Source: Bacillota bacterium (GTDB taxonomy: Bacteria > Bacillota > Clostridia > Acetivibrionales > DUMC01). Taken from it: 50,686 nt of DNA. The position numbers and the translations under genes were made by a program. The stretch covers positions 1-50,686 of the forward strand of contig JABUEW010000013.1 in assembly GCA_013314855.1 (NCBI GenBank). Direction: 5' to 3'. Numbering within the stretch: position 1 is the first letter of the stretch; each line of letters opens with the position of its first letter. This document shows, piece after piece, positions 16,425 through 25,551 of the stretch. The notes under the pieces were generated by a model. It searched no databases, was not told where the DNA came from, and worked only from the letters and a program-made list of their open reading frames with translations.

Positions 16425-17492
16425 TTACAAAATAATACCTAACAGCTTGCATAATCTGTAACAAGACTTGTCCCTGTTTTTCAACAGGTTACGGCTTGCT
16501 ATCTTGTTAAGGCCAAGCTGGGCCCTGGGATCAGATAAACACATTGCGAACATCCATTTTATAATGGATTGATGGAAGTTGGGAAAATTTAATTGTAAGC
16601 AGGTTTCAAAGGAATAGTCTAAGAAAAACTTAAGTCTTTCCTCGCATTGCTTGAGATTACTATAATTATGGGTAAAATTAAAATTTTCTGTCCCTATATC
16701 TTCAAGTATTTTCCGATGGTAATATAAGCAATCCCTTAACAGGATATTAAGCCCGCATATCCATGGGAAATATACCGAATCAATATCTTTGACCGTATTT
16801 ATGTCAAGAGAGGGGTCAAAGGCAGAAGAAAATAATGCAAGGATGCATAAAATTGAATTTGCCGATGCAGAAAATTCCCATGGTGATATTAGCGGATATT
16901 GGTTGATATAATAACCTGCCCAGGTTAACAGGTAATTATCCCGGGTTTTTTCATCGGAGACAAATTTATATATATTAAGATCTGAATATAAATAAATATA
17001 TTTTTTCACATGTTCCAGAACAATTTTGTAAGACGGAAGTTTAATAAGTTGGTTTCTGCAGGTTTCAACAAAGAGTTTGAGAGTATTTTCCATACTTTTA
17101 TACTGTAAATATTTGCAGTAGTTATTGATTTCCTTGTCGGGATTTACTGCATCAAGCATTGAAAGATACAATTGACGTAATGCGGCTTCATCTTTTATCC
17201 TGCCTTGAATACATAATCTCTCCAAATAGTTTGCCAGCATGCAGAAGGATGAAATAAAGCTTACGGCGATTTTGATATTTGCTTTCGGATAGAGTGGGTA
17301 TAAATAGTATATGAAACTATTGCGTATATTAAAGCAGACTGATAAAAGATAGGACAAATCTTCTTCATTCATGGATTCCTTCAATATGTCCCGCCAGTAC
17401 CTTTTTTGCTTTTTTGCTTCAGGAAGAACTTTAAAAACATAATTTAATAATAGATAGAAAGCATAAAAAGAATTAGTAGTAATTTTGATCAT
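16425..17492 (-). CDS. YtpB-like (DUF2600) protein, divergent large-terpene synthase relative
   Basis: The 355-aa all-helical protein matches the B. subtilis YtpB family, whose founder makes tetraprenyl-beta-curcumene from a C35 prenyl diphosphate. Shared segments are LPSYKIVLEHVKKYIYLYSDLNIYK (152-176), WEFSASANSILCI (205-217) and YFPWICGLNILL (241-252). The acidic motifs I recall for YtpB (DYLDN and D-x-x-x-D after GLHILL) read here as NYLERL (88-93) and RDCLYYHRK (253-261), so normal metal-diphosphate binding is doubtful. AGGGG touches the ATG, an unusually close ribosome binding site. It is convergent with spmB and divergent from metG. Family assignment is good; catalytic activity is uncertain. 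Confidence 0.75.
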   Translation of the reverse strand: MIKITTNSFYAFYLLLNYVFKVLPEAKKQKRYWRDILKESMNEEDLSYLLSVCFNIRNSFIYYLYPLYPKANIKIAVSFISSFCMLANYLERLCIQGRIKDEAALRQLYLSMLDAVNPDKEINNYCKYLQYKSMENTLKLFVETCRNQLIKLPSYKIVLEHVKKYIYLYSDLNIYKFVSDEKTRDNYLLTWAGYYINQYPLISPWEFSASANSILCILALFSSAFDPSLDINTVKDIDSVYFPWICGLNILLRDCLYYHRKILEDIGTENFNFTHNYSNLKQCEERLKFFLDYSFETCLQLNFPNFHQSIIKWMFAMCLSDPRAQLGLNKIASRNLLKNRDKSCYRLCKLLGIIL

Positions 17493-17675
17493 CCCCTTTA
17501 GATCTTCTTACAATTCTAAAAAATATTACCATTATATGTTATAATAATCAATATATTTCCAGACAGTAGGAAATATGTCTTTCTAGGAAGATGTTAATTT
17601 GAATATTTTCCTTGAAAAATTTCTTTTCCGAAGGTATAGTAATTAATAAGTAATACTAAGAGGAGGCTTTATTGT

Positions 17676-19274
17676 ATGGAAAAAAAGACATATTATATTA
17701 CTACGCCAATATACTATCCCAGCGACAGGCTTCATATAGGACACTCCTATACAACAGTGGCTGCAGATACTATTGCGAGGTATAAAAGATTGAAAGGTTA
17801 TGATGTAATGTTTCTTACCGGCACTGATGAACATGGACAAAAAATACAAAGAAAGGCCGAGGAAAAAGGAGTTTCACCAAAAGAATATGTTGATAATATA
17901 GTGGCAGGAATTAAAGAGTTATGGAAAGTAATGAAGATAACCAATGACCGTTTTATCCGGACTACGGATAAGTACCATGAAGAAGCTGTACAAAAAATAT
18001 TTAAAAAGCTTTATGACCAGGGAGATATTTATAAAAGCGAGTACGAAGGCTGGTATTGTACTCCCTGCGAATCATTTTGGACTGAAACCCAGTTAGTAGA
18101 CGGGAAATGCCCTGATTGTAGAAGAGAAGTAGAACTTACAAAAGAGGAAAGCTATTTCTTTAGATTATCAAAGTATCAAGACAGGTTAATAAAACATATT
18201 GAGGAAAATCCTGAGTTTATACAGCCTGTTTCAAGGCAGAATGAAATGCTCAACAACTTTTTGCGGCCGGGCCTTGAAGACCTTTGTGTTTCCAGGACTA
18301 CTTTTAATTGGGGTATTCCTGTAACATTTGATGAAAAGCATATAATATATGTATGGATTGATGCCCTTTCAAATTATATAACTGCTCTTGGCTACATGTC
18401 GGAAGACGATTCAGACTACAGGAAATACTGGCCTGCGGATGTGCACTTGGTAGGCAAGGAAATAGTACGTTTTCATACAATAATATGGCCAGCGATGTTA
18501 ATGGCCCTGGGAGAACCCTTGCCCAAGCAGGTTTTCGGCCATGGATGGCTACTTCTTGAGGGAGGCAAAATGTCAAAATCCAAAGGCAATGTAGTGGATC
18601 CTGTAATCTTGGTGAAAAAATACGGAATTGATGCAGTAAGATATTTTCTATTGAGGGAAGTGCCTTTCGGCTCAGATGGAGTGTTTTCCAATGAGGCGTT
18701 AATTAACAGGATAAATTCGGATTTGGCTAATGACCTGGGCAACCTGGTGAGCAGGACTGTAGCCATGATAGATAAATATTTCGCTGGGACTATCTCCACA
18801 GAAAGGACAGTAGGAGAATTTGATGAAGATTTGAAAGCTGTTTTATTTGAAACTCCCGGAAGAGTTGAAGAGCTATTGGATAAATTGCAGTTTAGTTCTG
18901 CCCTTGCTGAAATATGGAAGGCTATATCCAGGACAAACAAATATATTGATGAAACCATGCCCTGGACTCTGGCAAAAGATGATTCAAAAAGAGGAAGATT
19001 GGCGGCAGTTTTATATAACCTGGCGGAAAGCATAAGGATTATTTCGATATTAATTCAGCCTTTTATGCCAGAAACGCCTAAAAAGATATGGAACCAGCTT
19101 GGCCTGGAAGAAAACTCTCCTTTAATTTCATGGGAGAGCGCAGGCAGGTGGGGCATGTATCCTGAAGATGCAAGGGTTAAGAAAGGCGAATTAATATTCC
19201 CTAGAATTGACATTAAAAAGGAATTGGAAGAACTGGAGAATATTGCTTCGGGAAAATTTGAAAATGCGCCCTGA
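17676..19274 (+). CDS. metG: Methionyl-tRNA synthetase
   Basis: Charges tRNA-Met with methionine. Class I signature HIGH is at residues 20-23 and KMSKS at 298-302. A zinc knuckle is formed by C128, C131, C145 and C148. The anticodon-binding helical domain follows. At 532 aa the protein lacks the C-terminal tRNA-binding (EMAP/Trbp111-like) domain found in the roughly 650-aa form of many Firmicutes. The end ([12 protein letters not shown]) shows no truncation scar, so this is probably a natural short form. TAAGAGGAGG precedes the ATG. The order metG-tatD-yabE-rsmA follows B. subtilis. Confidence 0.96.
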   Translation: MEKKTYYITTPIYYPSDRLHIGHSYTTVAADTIARYKRLKGYDVMFLTGTDEHGQKIQRKAEEKGVSPKEYVDNIVAGIKELWKVMKITNDRFIRTTDKYHEEAVQKIFKKLYDQGDIYKSEYEGWYCTPCESFWTETQLVDGKCPDCRREVELTKEESYFFRLSKYQDRLIKHIEENPEFIQPVSRQNEMLNNFLRPGLEDLCVSRTTFNWGIPVTFDEKHIIYVWIDALSNYITALGYMSEDDSDYRKYWPADVHLVGKEIVRFHTIIWPAMLMALGEPLPKQVFGHGWLLLEGGKMSKSKGNVVDPVILVKKYGIDAVRYFLLREVPFGSDGVFSNEALINRINSDLANDLGNLVSRTVAMIDKYFAGTISTERTVGEFDEDLKAVLFETPGRVEELLDKLQFSSALAEIWKAISRTNKYIDETMPWTLAKDDSKRGRLAAVLYNLAESIRIISILIQPFMPETPKKIWNQLGLEENSPLISWESAGRWGMYPEDARVKKGELIFPRIDIKKELEELENIASGKFENAP

Positions 19275-19352
19275 AACCGTGAACCGATGCATTGCCTAAC
19301 GAATAAAAATAATGTATAATATATATATGATTTCTTAACTTTAGGAGAAAAA

Positions 19353-20138
19353 ATGCTTTTTGATACACATGCGCACTATGATGATGAAAGATTTGATAAA
19401 GACAGGTATGAAGTTATAGAAAAGGTACATCAAGAGGGTGTATCATACATCATAAATGCATCTTCCGATGTGAAATCGGTAAGGGTGAGCGTGGAATTGG
19501 CCCAAAAATACCCATATGTATATGCTGCTATAGGTATACATCCCCATAATGCAGAAGAAGTATGCAGTAACATAATACCTTCTCTGTATGAGTGGGCAGC
19601 TTGTGATAAGGTTGTGGCAATAGGAGAAATCGGTTTGGACTATTATTATGATTTTACACCAAGGGAAGTTCAAATAAGATGTTTTGCAGAACAGATTAGT
19701 GTGGCAAAAGAGCTCTCTTTGCCGATAATAGTCCATAATAGGGATTCTCATGAAGATATATTGAGAATAATAAAGGGAGAAAATGCAAAGGAAGTGGGCG
19801 GAGTATTCCATTGTTTTTCAGGTAGCGTTGAAATGGCACGGGAAGTATTAAATAATAATTTTTATATTTCTGTTGGCGGACCGGTTACTTTTAAAAATGC
19901 AAGGAGAGTGTTAGAGGTACTTAAATATGTTCCTGATGACAGGCTCCTGGTTGAGACTGATTGCCCTTATTTAACTCCTGAGCCTTATAGGGGGAAAAGA
20001 AATGATTCCGGTTATTTAAAATATATTGTTGAAAAAGTTGCCGAAATCAAAGGCATGACTTTTGAAGAAACAGCTGAAATAACAATGGGGAATGCAAGGA
20101 GATTATTCGGGGTAGGCCCCCCGGAGGTGAATAAATGA
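19353..20138 (+). CDS. tatD: TatD-family metal-dependent DNase
   Basis: A TIM-barrel hydrolase (YabD/YcfH type) with 3'-5' exonuclease activity in characterised members. Metal ligands are visible: H6 and H8 in DTHAHYDD, the glutamate in GEIGLDYYYD, histidines in IVHNRDSHED and VFHCFSG, and the aspartate in LLVETDCPYLTPEP. Length (261 aa) is standard. TTAGGAG precedes the ATG. The stop codon overlaps the next start by four bases (ATGA), implying translational coupling to the membrane protein that follows. Confidence 0.95.
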   Translation: MLFDTHAHYDDERFDKDRYEVIEKVHQEGVSYIINASSDVKSVRVSVELAQKYPYVYAAIGIHPHNAEEVCSNIIPSLYEWAACDKVVAIGEIGLDYYYDFTPREVQIRCFAEQISVAKELSLPIIVHNRDSHEDILRIIKGENAKEVGGVFHCFSGSVEMAREVLNNNFYISVGGPVTFKNARRVLEVLKYVPDDRLLVETDCPYLTPEPYRGKRNDSGYLKYIVEKVAEIKGMTFEETAEITMGNARRLFGVGPPEVNK

Positions 20139-20857
20139 AAAAATTTGTATTAATTATGTTTTTCTCTCTGGTTATTGTGGTGTTTGTTGGGTTCAACTAC
20201 TTATTATGGGAGAGAGAAAACAGGGAGAAGGATATCAAAAATCTTCAGGATATAAATGCCAGTAATTCAATAACTATTAATGCCCTTAACAGGCAATTGG
20301 AAAACATGGAAAACACTCTGAAATTGAGAAACGATAATATTAATAAACTGGATGAAGAAAATTCCCTTTTAAAGAAAGATTTGGAGCAACTAAACCAAGA
20401 TTATCTCAAGGCTAATAAGACAATTACACATAAAAATGAAGTTATAAACTATCTTTACAAAAACGTCCAACCCGGTCTTGTTGAAACTCCTATAAAAAAA
20501 TGGGCGGAATATATTAATGCCGGTGATTACGAGTCGGCATACCGTACCTGGTATATAGGGAAAGAAGATGAAAAGGAAAGTCTTACTGATTTTACGAACA
20601 AGTACAAGGATAAAATTAAAAGCGTAAAAATTAAGTCAATTGATCTTTATACCCAGGGTATTGAAAAACAACCGGAAGGAGACATATTGCAGGAAGGAGA
20701 TATATTTTTCGTTGTTGAATTGGATGTAAAGTTGGCCGAAGGTGACGGTAAAAGCAATATGCTGTTTGTAGAAGGGGTTAATAAGAAAATATTTGCATTG
20801 CAGTATAACACTAAAGAAAAAAAATGGCACATATCAAGTATTATGGAAGTTAAGTAG
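20135..20857 (+). CDS. Membrane-anchored coiled-coil protein of unknown function
   Basis: The 240-aa product starts with a transmembrane anchor (about residues 4-26), then a long coiled coil (about 38-105, rich in N, L, E and K heptads). A globular domain begins with KKWAEYINAGDYESAYRTWYI and ends in a beta-rich region resembling NTF2-like/DUF4878 folds. The body is expected outside the membrane. The ATG overlaps the tatD stop and has GGAGGTGA just upstream. A terminator follows. No specific function is known; the position before the yabE-like gene might hint at an envelope role. Confidence 0.8.
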   Translation: MKKFVLIMFFSLVIVVFVGFNYLLWERENREKDIKNLQDINASNSITINALNRQLENMENTLKLRNDNINKLDEENSLLKKDLEQLNQDYLKANKTITHKNEVINYLYKNVQPGLVETPIKKWAEYINAGDYESAYRTWYIGKEDEKESLTDFTNKYKDKIKSVKIKSIDLYTQGIEKQPEGDILQEGDIFFVVELDVKLAEGDGKSNMLFVEGVNKKIFALQYNTKEKKWHISSIMEVK

Positions 20858-20868
20858 AGATTAAAAAG

Positions 20869-20905
20869 AGGCAGATTTCACAAACAATCTGCCTTTAATT
20901 TTGTT
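20869..20905 (+). terminator. Intrinsic terminator after the tatD-membrane protein pair
   Basis: A nine-pair stem AGGCAGATT/AATCTGCCT (20869-20877 with 20886-20894) with an eight-base loop is followed by TTAATTTTGTTTT. It ends the transcript of the gene at 20135-20857. Confidence 0.88.
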
Positions 20906-21025
20906 TTGTTAAAGGATGAATGCACCTGAATTTAACATGATTTGATGTCATTTAAGTATTCATTTGAATAAAGAAACAGTTTATGGTATATAATTTATAT
21001 AAACTGGTGTATACTGTAAAAAAAT

Positions 21026-21054
21026 TTGACAAAAAATGATATTTTGAATAGAAT
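21026..21054 (+). promoter_or_regulatory. Sigma-A type promoter of the yabE-like gene
   Basis: A perfect TTGACA (21026-21031) and TAGAAT (21049-21054) are separated by 17 bases. The expected start point, near 21061, is about 25 bases before the coding sequence. It follows the terminator at 20869, so the yabE-like gene begins a new transcription unit. Confidence 0.8.
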
Positions 21055-21087
21055 AACTACAGCTACAAGAAAGGAGGGCTGTTGAAA

Positions 21088-22149
21088 ATGGAGTATTTTG
21101 GTAATGGCAATATAAACAAATACTTTTTTATAAAAGTTGCAATGATTATTTTGTTTACAGTAATTGTTACAATGCTGGGAGGAATGGAAGCATTAACTTT
21201 GCCTTTAAGGGAAGTAGTTATTAACGACAATGGAAGCATAATTACCCTTAAAACCAAAAAACTGACTGTTGGGGATGCCTTGGAACAGAATGGTATAAAC
21301 ATAAGATGTGAGGATTATATTTATCCCTCTCCTGAAGAAAAACTACTTACAGAGAAAACAAATACAGTATTTATTAAGAGAGCTATACCCATATGTGTTA
21401 ATGTAGATGGTGCAAAGTTGGAGATATTAACCCATAATACCACTTTAAGAGAAGTTTTGGAAGAAAATCAGATCGAGGTCAATGAGAGTGACAGGATAGA
21501 AGGCGCAGGAATTGACCAACCGGTTTTCCCGGGTATGAATGTAAAAATTGTAAGAATTAAAGAAGACCTTATTATTGAAAAAGAACCTATTTCTTACATA
21601 GTTGAAAGAAGACCCAACCAAAGATTGGACCAGGGTGTTGAGAAGACAGTAAGAGAGGGAAAAGAGGGAATACGTGAATTACTCTACAGGGTTGTATATG
21701 AAGATGGAGTATTAAAAACCAAAGAATTAGTTAAAGAAACCATAGCCTCTGCACCTGTTAACAAATTAGTTGAATATGGCACTATTGCTAAATACACAAC
21801 CGCAAGAGGCGAAACTTTCCGTTATAGCAAAGTCCTTGATATGCGTGCAACCGCATATACTTCTTCATACAAGGATACCGGAAAAAATCCCGACCATCCG
21901 CATTTTGGAATAACTTATACGGGAATAAAGGCAAAAAGAGGGATTATAGCTGTAGATCCCAAGGTAATTCCATTAGGGTCAAGGGTTTATGTTGAAGGTG
22001 TGGGTAAAACTCCGGACTATGGATTTGCATTGGCGGCAGATATTGGCGGCGCCATTAAAGGAAATTTAATTGATTTGTATTTTGAAACACAGGAAGAAGC
22101 CGATGGATGGGGCATAAAGAAAGTCAGAGTGTATATATTATCGGAGTAG
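21088..22149 (+). CDS. YabE-like cell-wall protein with DUF348, G5 and 3D domains
   Basis: A secreted or membrane-anchored wall-active protein related to resuscitation-promoting factors. An N-terminal hydrophobic segment (about 14-36) is a signal or anchor. Two DUF348 repeats follow (LTVGDALEQNGI and TTLREVLEENQI). A G5 domain spans about 160-235 (RLDQGVEKTVREGKEGIRELLY). The C-terminal 3D domain has its three aspartates (IAVDPKVIPLGS, ALAADIGGAIKG, IDLYF), the fold of lytic transglycosylase-like enzymes. AAGGAGG lies at 21071-21077; either TTG 21082 or ATG 21088 could start. Location between tatD and rsmA matches yabE, but rnmV, usual in between, is absent. Confidence 0.93.
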   Translation: MEYFGNGNINKYFFIKVAMIILFTVIVTMLGGMEALTLPLREVVINDNGSIITLKTKKLTVGDALEQNGINIRCEDYIYPSPEEKLLTEKTNTVFIKRAIPICVNVDGAKLEILTHNTTLREVLEENQIEVNESDRIEGAGIDQPVFPGMNVKIVRIKEDLIIEKEPISYIVERRPNQRLDQGVEKTVREGKEGIRELLYRVVYEDGVLKTKELVKETIASAPVNKLVEYGTIAKYTTARGETFRYSKVLDMRATAYTSSYKDTGKNPDHPHFGITYTGIKAKRGIIAVDPKVIPLGSRVYVEGVGKTPDYGFALAADIGGAIKGNLIDLYFETQEEADGWGIKKVRVYILSE

Positions 22150-22192
22150 GTCCTTAAGGTAAGGGGACATTTAACTGAATGAGCATCTGGTT

Positions 22193-23119
22193 ATGAGGAA
22201 TGAAATGGAAAAGGACATCAGGAGACTTATGGAAAAATATAATATCAGGCCTTCTAAGTCATGGGGCCAGAATTTTCTTGTTAGCAAAGAGGTCAAAGCT
22301 AAAATAACCGAGGCTTCCGCTGTGCAAAAGGATGACCTTGTAATTGAAATCGGCGCCGGCCTTGGAGTTTTATCAAAAGAGCTTGCAGCCAAGGCTGGAA
22401 GGCTGGTAGCTATAGAGATAGATAAACACTTGGTTTCAGCACTTGAGGGAATTTTAAAGGATTATAAAAATGTAGTAATTATCAATAAAGATGTATTAAA
22501 ACTTGATATTAAGAATGATATAATTCGCAAGGTATGTGGGACAGCCCACGAAGCAAATGGAATTACTAAAGGGGACGTGTTTATTCCTGCTTGTATTAAA
22601 GTAGTGGGAAATCTTCCCTACTATATAACTACTCCTATTATAATGAAACTATTGGAAGAAGAACCTGGAATTGATGAAATTATTTTTATGGTTCAGAAGG
22701 AAGTGGCGGACAGGATTCTTGCTAAACCCGGGACAAAGGATTACGGCTCTTTGTCTATAGCAGTACAGTATTATTCACAGCCTGAAATACTATTTGACGT
22801 CCCGCCTTTTTGTTTCCTGCCCAGGCCAAAAGTTTATTCATCAGTTATAAGATTAATCATAAATAAAATACCTCCTGTACACGTTGTTGACAAAGATTTG
22901 TTTTTTAAAATTGTAAGGGCATCCTTTGGTCAAAGAAGGAAAACTTTGCTAAATGCTTTATTTAATGCAAATATATTTTCTCTTAGTAAAGAAGAAATCA
23001 AATCTATACTGAAAAGTCTGGAAATAAATGAAAACATGAGAGGAGAGAACTTATCACTAATTCAATTCGCGCAAATGTCAAATGTAATTTCTCGAAAATT
23101 AAATACTTTAAATATTTAA
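22193..23119 (+). CDS. rsmA: 16S rRNA (adenine(1518/1519)-N6)-dimethyltransferase
   Basis: RsmA (KsgA) dimethylates two adenosines in helix 45 of 16S rRNA, a late step of small-subunit assembly. Motifs are SWGQNFLVSKEV, VIEIGAGLGVLSKELA, AIEIDKHLV, the catalytic NLPYYITTPI and FFKIVRASFGQRRKTLLNAL in the C-terminal domain. At 308 aa it is slightly long because of an insertion (GTAHEANGITKGDVFIPAC, about residues 118-136) just before the NLPYY strand. The ATG at 22193 or the in-frame ATG at 22205 (with GAGGAA before it) may be the start. The stop codon abuts a repeat arm at 23119. Confidence 0.95.
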   Translation: MRNEMEKDIRRLMEKYNIRPSKSWGQNFLVSKEVKAKITEASAVQKDDLVIEIGAGLGVLSKELAAKAGRLVAIEIDKHLVSALEGILKDYKNVVIINKDVLKLDIKNDIIRKVCGTAHEANGITKGDVFIPACIKVVGNLPYYITTPIIMKLLEEEPGIDEIIFMVQKEVADRILAKPGTKDYGSLSIAVQYYSQPEILFDVPPFCFLPRPKVYSSVIRLIINKIPPVHVVDKDLFFKIVRASFGQRRKTLLNALFNANIFSLSKEEIKSILKSLEINENMRGENLSLIQFAQMSNVISRKLNTLNI

Positions 23120-23162
23120 TGTTTCTGTCATTATAATGGGTCATACATAGAAAATGCGCCCC
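23119..23162 (+). repeat. Solitary right arm of the MITE-like repeat
   Basis: These 44 bases (starting AATGTTTCTGTCATTATAAT and ending GAAAATGCGCCC) match the right arm of the 30210-30442 element with few changes. No left arm or core is visible nearby. The arm starts at the rsmA stop codon. It also creates an ATG (23154) that lengthens the next open frame artificially. Confidence 0.8.
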
Positions 23163-23288
23163 CAGTTAAAATGGCGGTTTATTTTTTCTCCCGTATTCAT
23201 ATATATAGTACTAGGAAGTAGAAAACTTAAAGGCTTGGCCAAAGGCTTGGCCTGTGCAAGCCTTAACTGGATATGGGAGGAAGAGCAA

Positions 23289-24401
23289 GTGGTTAATAGC
23301 TTGAGGTTTAATAGTGTAATTCTAATGCTTAATGAAGAAGACAGGGGGTTTGGAAAGGATAAACCCCCTGCAGGGTATGTAAGGCTGGAAGTCAGAGAAG
23401 GAAAAGGAAGGCTTTCGGCTATGGTACAGGATTTAAAAGATAGCGATGAATATAATAATTACAAATTATATTTAATAAGGTACCATGAAGGAGAAATATG
23501 TCCTGCCTGTATGGGTACAATACCTGTTAAAAATGGAAGAGGAGAAATTACAGGGGAGTTTGATCCTCTTAATGTAGAGGATACAAAATTGCAAATTAAT
23601 GATTTTAACATAGCAGCAGTTATATTGGAGCGTAAGGATGCGGAAAGAATAGTTATAAAATGTCCCTTGGTTGTGTATAAAGGTAAAAAAATAAAATGGA
23701 CTGAAGCTTTTAGTAATTATACTCAGAACCTTACGGAGATTTTGAAAACAGAAAGAAAAATAAAAATTGGAGAAGAAATAAAAACCGGAGAAGTAAAAGA
23801 GAAGGAACAAGAAAACCTTGAAGGAAAAATTGAAGAAAAAACCGGAGAAAAACCTGAAATGAAGCGAGAAGAAGTAATTGAAACCGAAACCGAAGAAAAA
23901 ACCAGGCAAGAAACTGAAAGCAAATACTCATATAATGAAAATATACCGGGAGTAGTTTCTGATGCAAATTGCCGGTATTGTACCCGTCAATCCCCGGATA
24001 TAGAGCTGTTGGTAAATTGCCTTGACAAAGTATTTAAAAGGTGTGACCCCTTCAACACCAAAAGACAGGACTATAAATGGTGGAAAGTCAGCAGCCCGGT
24101 TCATTTAAGCAATGTGTTGTACTACTGCAATATTCAGATACCTAAAATATTTAACCCCTTAATAATTATGGCATATTATAAATACAGGTATTTAATTGCA
24201 GGAATATACACCAGCAGGAAAAAAGGCAAAGAGTATATTGTATATGGTATACCCGGCACTTATAATGTAGATGAAAGCCCTTTGGGAGATTTGTGCAGAT
24301 GGATACAGGTTGAGGGGAATACACCCAAATACGGTGCGTTTGGTTATTGGATTGCTTATATTGACCCTGCTACAGGCGAATTTTTAAAGGTGAATCATTA
24401 A
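23289..24401 (+). CDS. Two-domain protein with a charged EK-rich linker, unknown function
   Basis: The 370-aa protein has an N-terminal beta-rich domain (about 1-140: NSVILMLNEEDRGF, then GYVRLEVREGKGRLSAMVQDL). A strongly charged linker full of E, K and T follows (about 150-215). The C-terminal domain is aromatic and cysteine-bearing (CRYCTRQSPDIELLVNCLDK, then KWWKVSSPVHLSNVLYYCN and YGIPGTYNVDESPLGDLCRW). The pattern is familiar from hypothetical proteins of spore-forming clostridia, but I know no function. The start is taken as GTG 23289, seven bases after GGGAGGA; an upstream ATG at 23154 is inside a repeat arm. There is no signal peptide. Confidence 0.75.
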   Translation: MVNSLRFNSVILMLNEEDRGFGKDKPPAGYVRLEVREGKGRLSAMVQDLKDSDEYNNYKLYLIRYHEGEICPACMGTIPVKNGRGEITGEFDPLNVEDTKLQINDFNIAAVILERKDAERIVIKCPLVVYKGKKIKWTEAFSNYTQNLTEILKTERKIKIGEEIKTGEVKEKEQENLEGKIEEKTGEKPEMKREEVIETETEEKTRQETESKYSYNENIPGVVSDANCRYCTRQSPDIELLVNCLDKVFKRCDPFNTKRQDYKWWKVSSPVHLSNVLYYCNIQIPKIFNPLIIMAYYKYRYLIAGIYTSRKKGKEYIVYGIPGTYNVDESPLGDLCRWIQVEGNTPKYGAFGYWIAYIDPATGEFLKVNH

Positions 24402-24537
24402 AATAACAAAAAAAAATAATAAAAATGCATTTTATGAAGAATTATAGTATAATATCTATATAAAAATATCGTTTGTACAGAAATAATAACTAACAAATAA
24501 ATTAACAAGTATTAATATAGTATGGAGGTTGATTTCA

Positions 24538-24945
24538 GTGACGGCTAAAAACAGGGTAGTATTAAGGATTGCGGGTATGGATTATGCTATTCGCGGAGCA
24601 GAATCCGAAGAATATATGCATAAATTGGGGTTGTATGTAGATAAAAAAATGAGCGAAATTATGAAGAATAACAGCAAATTAAGTACTAATATGGCGGCCG
24701 TCCTGACAGCCTTAAATGTTGCTGATGATTATATAAAGGCCCAGGAAAACGGGGCAAAACTTATAAATGAAATAAATAAGCTCAGGGAAGAACTACAGCT
24801 TATGAAAGCTGAAAATGAACGCCTAAAAAAAGAAAATTTGGACCTTGTTAATTTGAATAATAACCTGCAGCTTAAGTTAGTTAAAACAGAAACAGAGTTG
24901 AGGGAAGTAAGAAATTCTCTTGAGAAATTGACCCGGAATAAATGA
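24538..24945 (+). CDS. zapA: Cell division protein ZapA
   Basis: ZapA binds FtsZ and promotes bundling of the Z ring. The 135-aa product has the short N-terminal globular domain (NRVVLRIAGMDYAIRGAESEEY, HKLGLYVDKKMSEIM) and a long coiled-coil tail (about 80-133: NEINKLREELQLMKAENERL). GTG at 24538 follows GGAGG by nine bases and is preferred over TTG 24529. The stop codon overlaps an ATG at 24942, but dut probably starts a little further on. Confidence 0.88.
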   Translation: MTAKNRVVLRIAGMDYAIRGAESEEYMHKLGLYVDKKMSEIMKNNSKLSTNMAAVLTALNVADDYIKAQENGAKLINEINKLREELQLMKAENERLKKENLDLVNLNNNLQLKLVKTETELREVRNSLEKLTRNK

Positions 24946-24965
24946 AAAAAGGGGGATATATAATA

Positions 24966-25457
24966 ATGGATGTTGAAGTATTTGTCGAAATATGCAGGGA
25001 GGGAGCTGTATTACCGGAATATGCAAAACCTGGTGATGCAGGAATGGATGTTTTTGCAGCTGAAGATATTATAATCAAGCCTGGAGAAACAGTAATCGTA
25101 CCTACAGGAATAAAAATGGCAATACCCGAAGGTTATGAAATACAGGTAAGGCCAAGGAGCGGAATTTCTTTTAGAACTCCTTTGAGAATTGTTAATTCTC
25201 CCGGAACAATCGATAGTGGTTACAGGGATGAGCTTGGTATTATTATGAATAATTCTTCCGATATTAACTGCAGTAATAATGAAATTTTTACCCTTGAAAG
25301 TGAAGGCAATAAAATGGGTGCTTATAAAATAAAAAAGGGTGACAGGATAGCACAAATAGTGTTACAGAGAGTACCTAAAATAAAGTTTACCGTTGTTGAT
25401 TCTGTAAAATATATAGGTAGCGATAGGGGCGGAGGTTTTGGTTCTACGGGAATTTGA
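24966..25457 (+). CDS. dut: dUTP diphosphatase
   Basis: Dut hydrolyses dUTP to dUMP, keeping uracil out of DNA. All five motifs of the trimeric family are visible: YAKPGDAGMDVFA (1), VRPRSGIS (2), SPGTIDSGYRDELGIIMNN (3), GDRIAQIVLQRV (4) and DRGGGFGSTG (5). Between motifs 3 and 4 there is a moderate insertion (SSDINCSNNEIFTLESEG). The start at 24966 (MDVEVFVEI) is preferred, with GGGGG upstream; an in-frame ATG at 24942 overlaps the zapA stop but has no clear binding site. The family usually has 140-165 residues, and this gene gives 163. Confidence 0.96.
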   Translation: MDVEVFVEICREGAVLPEYAKPGDAGMDVFAAEDIIIKPGETVIVPTGIKMAIPEGYEIQVRPRSGISFRTPLRIVNSPGTIDSGYRDELGIIMNNSSDINCSNNEIFTLESEGNKMGAYKIKKGDRIAQIVLQRVPKIKFTVVDSVKYIGSDRGGGFGSTGI

Positions 25458-25551
25458 AAGGCGCAGGACATATTACTGATTTTCTCGTTAAGTTAACTGA
25501 TAAAATGGGTATAACTACAGAAGCAGTTTGATTTTTACAAGGGTGGGGTAA

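Noticed and set aside
23154-23288. N-terminal extension of the two-domain protein
   Set aside because: It starts in a repeat arm, and a good GGGAGGA-GTG start exists at 23289.
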